64,000 bases of DNA from Ignavibacteria bacterium UBA6906. Its GTDB lineage: Bacteria; Bacteroidota; Ignavibacteria; UBA10030; UBA6906. This document shows positions 62,671-64,000 of this stretch, one piece after another. The notes below the pieces were generated by a model. It was not told where the DNA came from and did no database searches. It worked only from the letters and a program-made list of their open reading frames with translations. Position 1 is the stretch's first letter. Every line of letters begins with the position of its first letter. The position numbers and the translations under genes were made by a program. The stretch is from contig DKBG01000042.1 of the NCBI GenBank assembly GCA_002451155.1, positions 26,753 to 90,752 on the forward strand. The letters run 5' to 3'.

Positions 62671-63888
62671 TCAGTGCACAGCCTCACCGACAACTTCTTT
62701 CCCCCGCGGACTCCATGCAGGGAAGATTTTCAACAGGATTGCCAGGATCACAAACGGCAAGATAAGAAGCACAAGGCTTACAAGCAATCCCTCGATCCCT
62801 GTAATCTCCATCTTGTATGCCGTAAGGCCCTTGAAACTCTTCGAGAACATCTGCCCGCCGATAACGACATTCCACCTGGTCGCGAAGATGCCCAGCTGGA
62901 TGAGAATCACCGCGACGAAGTAGAGCAGTTTTCGAAGCTCCTCCTGAACTTTCAGCAGGCGCACGGCGATCATCAATGTCAGCGGAACGAGCATCCCGAG
63001 CAGAACTTGAATCACGACAAGGCTGATGAAGAGTTTGTTCATGACCATCGTGGAAAGGATCTTGATGGATTCTTCACTCTGATAAAGACGGTGAATGAAA
63101 TCCAGCAATTCGAGCGAGAAATCCACGATGACCGCGTAGAACAGGTAGGACGACATCTTGTCAAGCGTCTTCATGTCGATCCGCTCTCCCCGCATCGGAG
63201 TAATCACCATGTACAGGAATATCACAAGCGCGATTCCCGACACGATGGCAGAAAACAGGAACACGATCGGCATGAGAACACTGCTCCACCAGGGGTTCGC
63301 CTTCACCGATCCAAAGATGAAGCCGACATATCCATGGAGGAGAAACGCGGAGGGAATTCCGATGATCGTGATTCCCTTGACCGCTTTCCGATCGAAGGCA
63401 AGGGCTCGGTCGCTCAGATCACGGGAAAAGAGAGAGATGATCTGATGGATCCACTTCATCGGGGGCTTTTCTTCACGCACCCAGAGGATCATGTCCTTCC
63501 GGTAGGTGAACCAGAGTTCCAGAATCAGGACCACCATAAGATACCAGGCGTAGACAAACCCGAACATGGCCATCGCGGAAGTGAAATTCGGGTTCAGAAA
63601 GATCTCAAACGACCGTTCCGGGTGGCCGAGGTGCAGCAGCAGCGGCAGCGGTGCGACGAGCAGGAACGCAAGTGCCGTCAGCAGCGAGAGCCGGTAGACC
63701 GACTGTACCTCCGTGACATTGAACACTTTCACCAGAGACGCTAGGATAAACGCTCCCGCGACAAGTCCCGTGAGGTATGGGTAGACAACCACCAGGATTG
63801 ACCAGTGTACCTCGATTTCGTTGGGATAGATGTACCCTTCGACCTGGTGCATCAGCTCAAAAAGCCGGGCAACAAGCGGGTCAGTCAT
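62671..63888 (-). CDS. NrfD/PsrC-type quinone-interacting membrane subunit
   Basis: This is a 405-residue polytopic membrane protein with about ten helices, of the NrfD/PsrC (polysulfide reductase membrane subunit) family. A typical N-terminal EVHWSILVVVYPYLTGLVAGAFILASL is followed by LHLGHPERSFEIFLNPNF, the conserved quinone-site region with a His-Pro. The start overlaps the upstream stop as ATGA, so it is coupled to the ferredoxin-like gene that runs off the window. Its stop lies 32 bp before the Rieske gene. In known complexes (PsrC, ActC, QrcD) this subunit connects quinones to an iron-sulfur subunit. Coupling it to a Rieske/cytochrome b set is a notable mosaic. Confidence 0.9.
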   Translation of the reverse strand: MTDPLVARLFELMHQVEGYIYPNEIEVHWSILVVVYPYLTGLVAGAFILASLVKVFNVTEVQSVYRLSLLTALAFLLVAPLPLLLHLGHPERSFEIFLNPNFTSAMAMFGFVYAWYLMVVLILELWFTYRKDMILWVREEKPPMKWIHQIISLFSRDLSDRALAFDRKAVKGITIIGIPSAFLLHGYVGFIFGSVKANPWWSSVLMPIVFLFSAIVSGIALVIFLYMVITPMRGERIDMKTLDKMSSYLFYAVIVDFSLELLDFIHRLYQSEESIKILSTMVMNKLFISLVVIQVLLGMLVPLTLMIAVRLLKVQEELRKLLYFVAVILIQLGIFATRWNVVIGGQMFSKSFKGLTAYKMEITGIEGLLVSLVLLILPFVILAILLKIFPAWSPRGKEVVGEAVH

Positions 63889-64000
63889 CGGACTTCTCCG
63901 TCAAGGTCTGAGTAGATGACTTTCGGTTCTGTGTTAAGGTGCGCCTTCAGAACATGGATTTTGTTCATCCGCCTGAATCGGGTCAGCGGACTCGCGCCGC
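63885..64000 (-). CDS. C-terminus of a 4Fe-4S ferredoxin-type subunit (partial)
   Basis: I translated this by hand from the window edge to the TGA at 63885-63887. It ends in KIHVLKAHLNTEPKVIYSD, then LDGEVR. The LKxxLxTEPKVxY pattern is typical of the C-terminal part of PsrB/NrfC/ActB-like four-cluster ferredoxins. The stop overlaps the NrfD start as ATGA. Only about 38 residues are inside the window, so the cluster motifs themselves cannot be seen. It would be the peripheral electron-transfer subunit of the NrfD protein. Confidence 0.65.
   Translation of the reverse strand, partial: GASPLTRFRRMNKIHVLKAHLNTEPKVIYSDLDGEVR

Overview
The window looks like a chromosomal segment of a GC-rich, Gram-negative, probably anaerobic or facultative bacterium of the Bacteroidota/Ignavibacteriota (FCB) side of the tree. 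This placement is inferred from a DUF3078-type outer-membrane protein, a TamA/TamB pair, several small beta-barrel proteins ending in an aromatic residue, two dipeptidyl-peptidase-IV-type enzymes, oxygen-independent HemN and a ferredoxin-dependent 2-oxoacid oxidoreductase. No marker gene fixes the lineage. I saw no tRNA, rRNA, CRISPR array or transposase. From about 23.3 kb to the right edge every gene lies on the minus strand.

Layout: (1) 0-5.8 kb, envelope proteins (beta-barrels, DUF4136-type lipoprotein, DUF3078 protein) with phosphoglycerate mutase. (2) 5.9-8.6 kb, a tight three-gene operon of a HisC/CobD-like PLP enzyme, a CDP-alcohol phosphatidyltransferase and a LicC-like cytidylyltransferase, probably phospholipid head-group synthesis. 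(3) 8.7-10.3 kb, an NAPE-PLD-like lipoprotein hydrolase and a barrel protein. (4) 10.5-17.9 kb, tamB-tamA on the plus strand; tamB is interrupted by an in-frame TGA. (5) 18-23.2 kb, aquaporin, DPP-IV, an enolase-superfamily enzyme of the hydroxyproline-derivative branch, and a tandem cupin. (6) 23.3-31.7 kb, a sugar operon: ROK kinase, two GH3 glycosidases and a ribose-type ABC ATPase plus permease, without a visible binding protein. (7) 32.4-38.7 kb, NapH-like polyferredoxin, Tat-exported DUF362 protein, second DPP-IV and HemN. (8) 38.8-48.4 kb, a central-carbon block: OsmC, LeuD/LeuC-type hydratase, CaiB-type CoA-transferase, HMG-CoA-lyase-family enzyme, isocitrate dehydrogenase, a membrane protein, two very small helical (ferritin-like) proteins, and 2-oxoglutarate:ferredoxin oxidoreductase KorCBAD. 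(9) 48.4-53.3 kb, a methionine gamma-lyase-type enzyme, Acg-type nitroreductase, ferredoxin and CcmF. (10) 53.7-64 kb, a multiheme cytochrome and quinol-oxidising block: 9-, 14-, 7-, 4- and 11-heme cytochromes (45 heme motifs in five genes), an outer-membrane porin, b6-type cytochrome b, Rieske protein, NrfD/PsrC-type membrane subunit and the end of its ferredoxin partner.

The two most interesting systems are block 10 and block 8. Block 10 resembles an extracellular electron-transfer apparatus: an ImcH-like 7-heme NapC-family protein and a porin translationally coupled to a 14-heme cytochrome. In block 8 the gene set could cover every step between succinyl-CoA and acetyl-CoA plus oxaloacetate, if the CaiB and HMGL family members act on citrate and citryl-CoA. 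That last assignment is a hypothesis. HemN, CcmF and Kor fit together as heme supply, cytochrome c maturation and low-potential electron metabolism for a respiring anaerobe.
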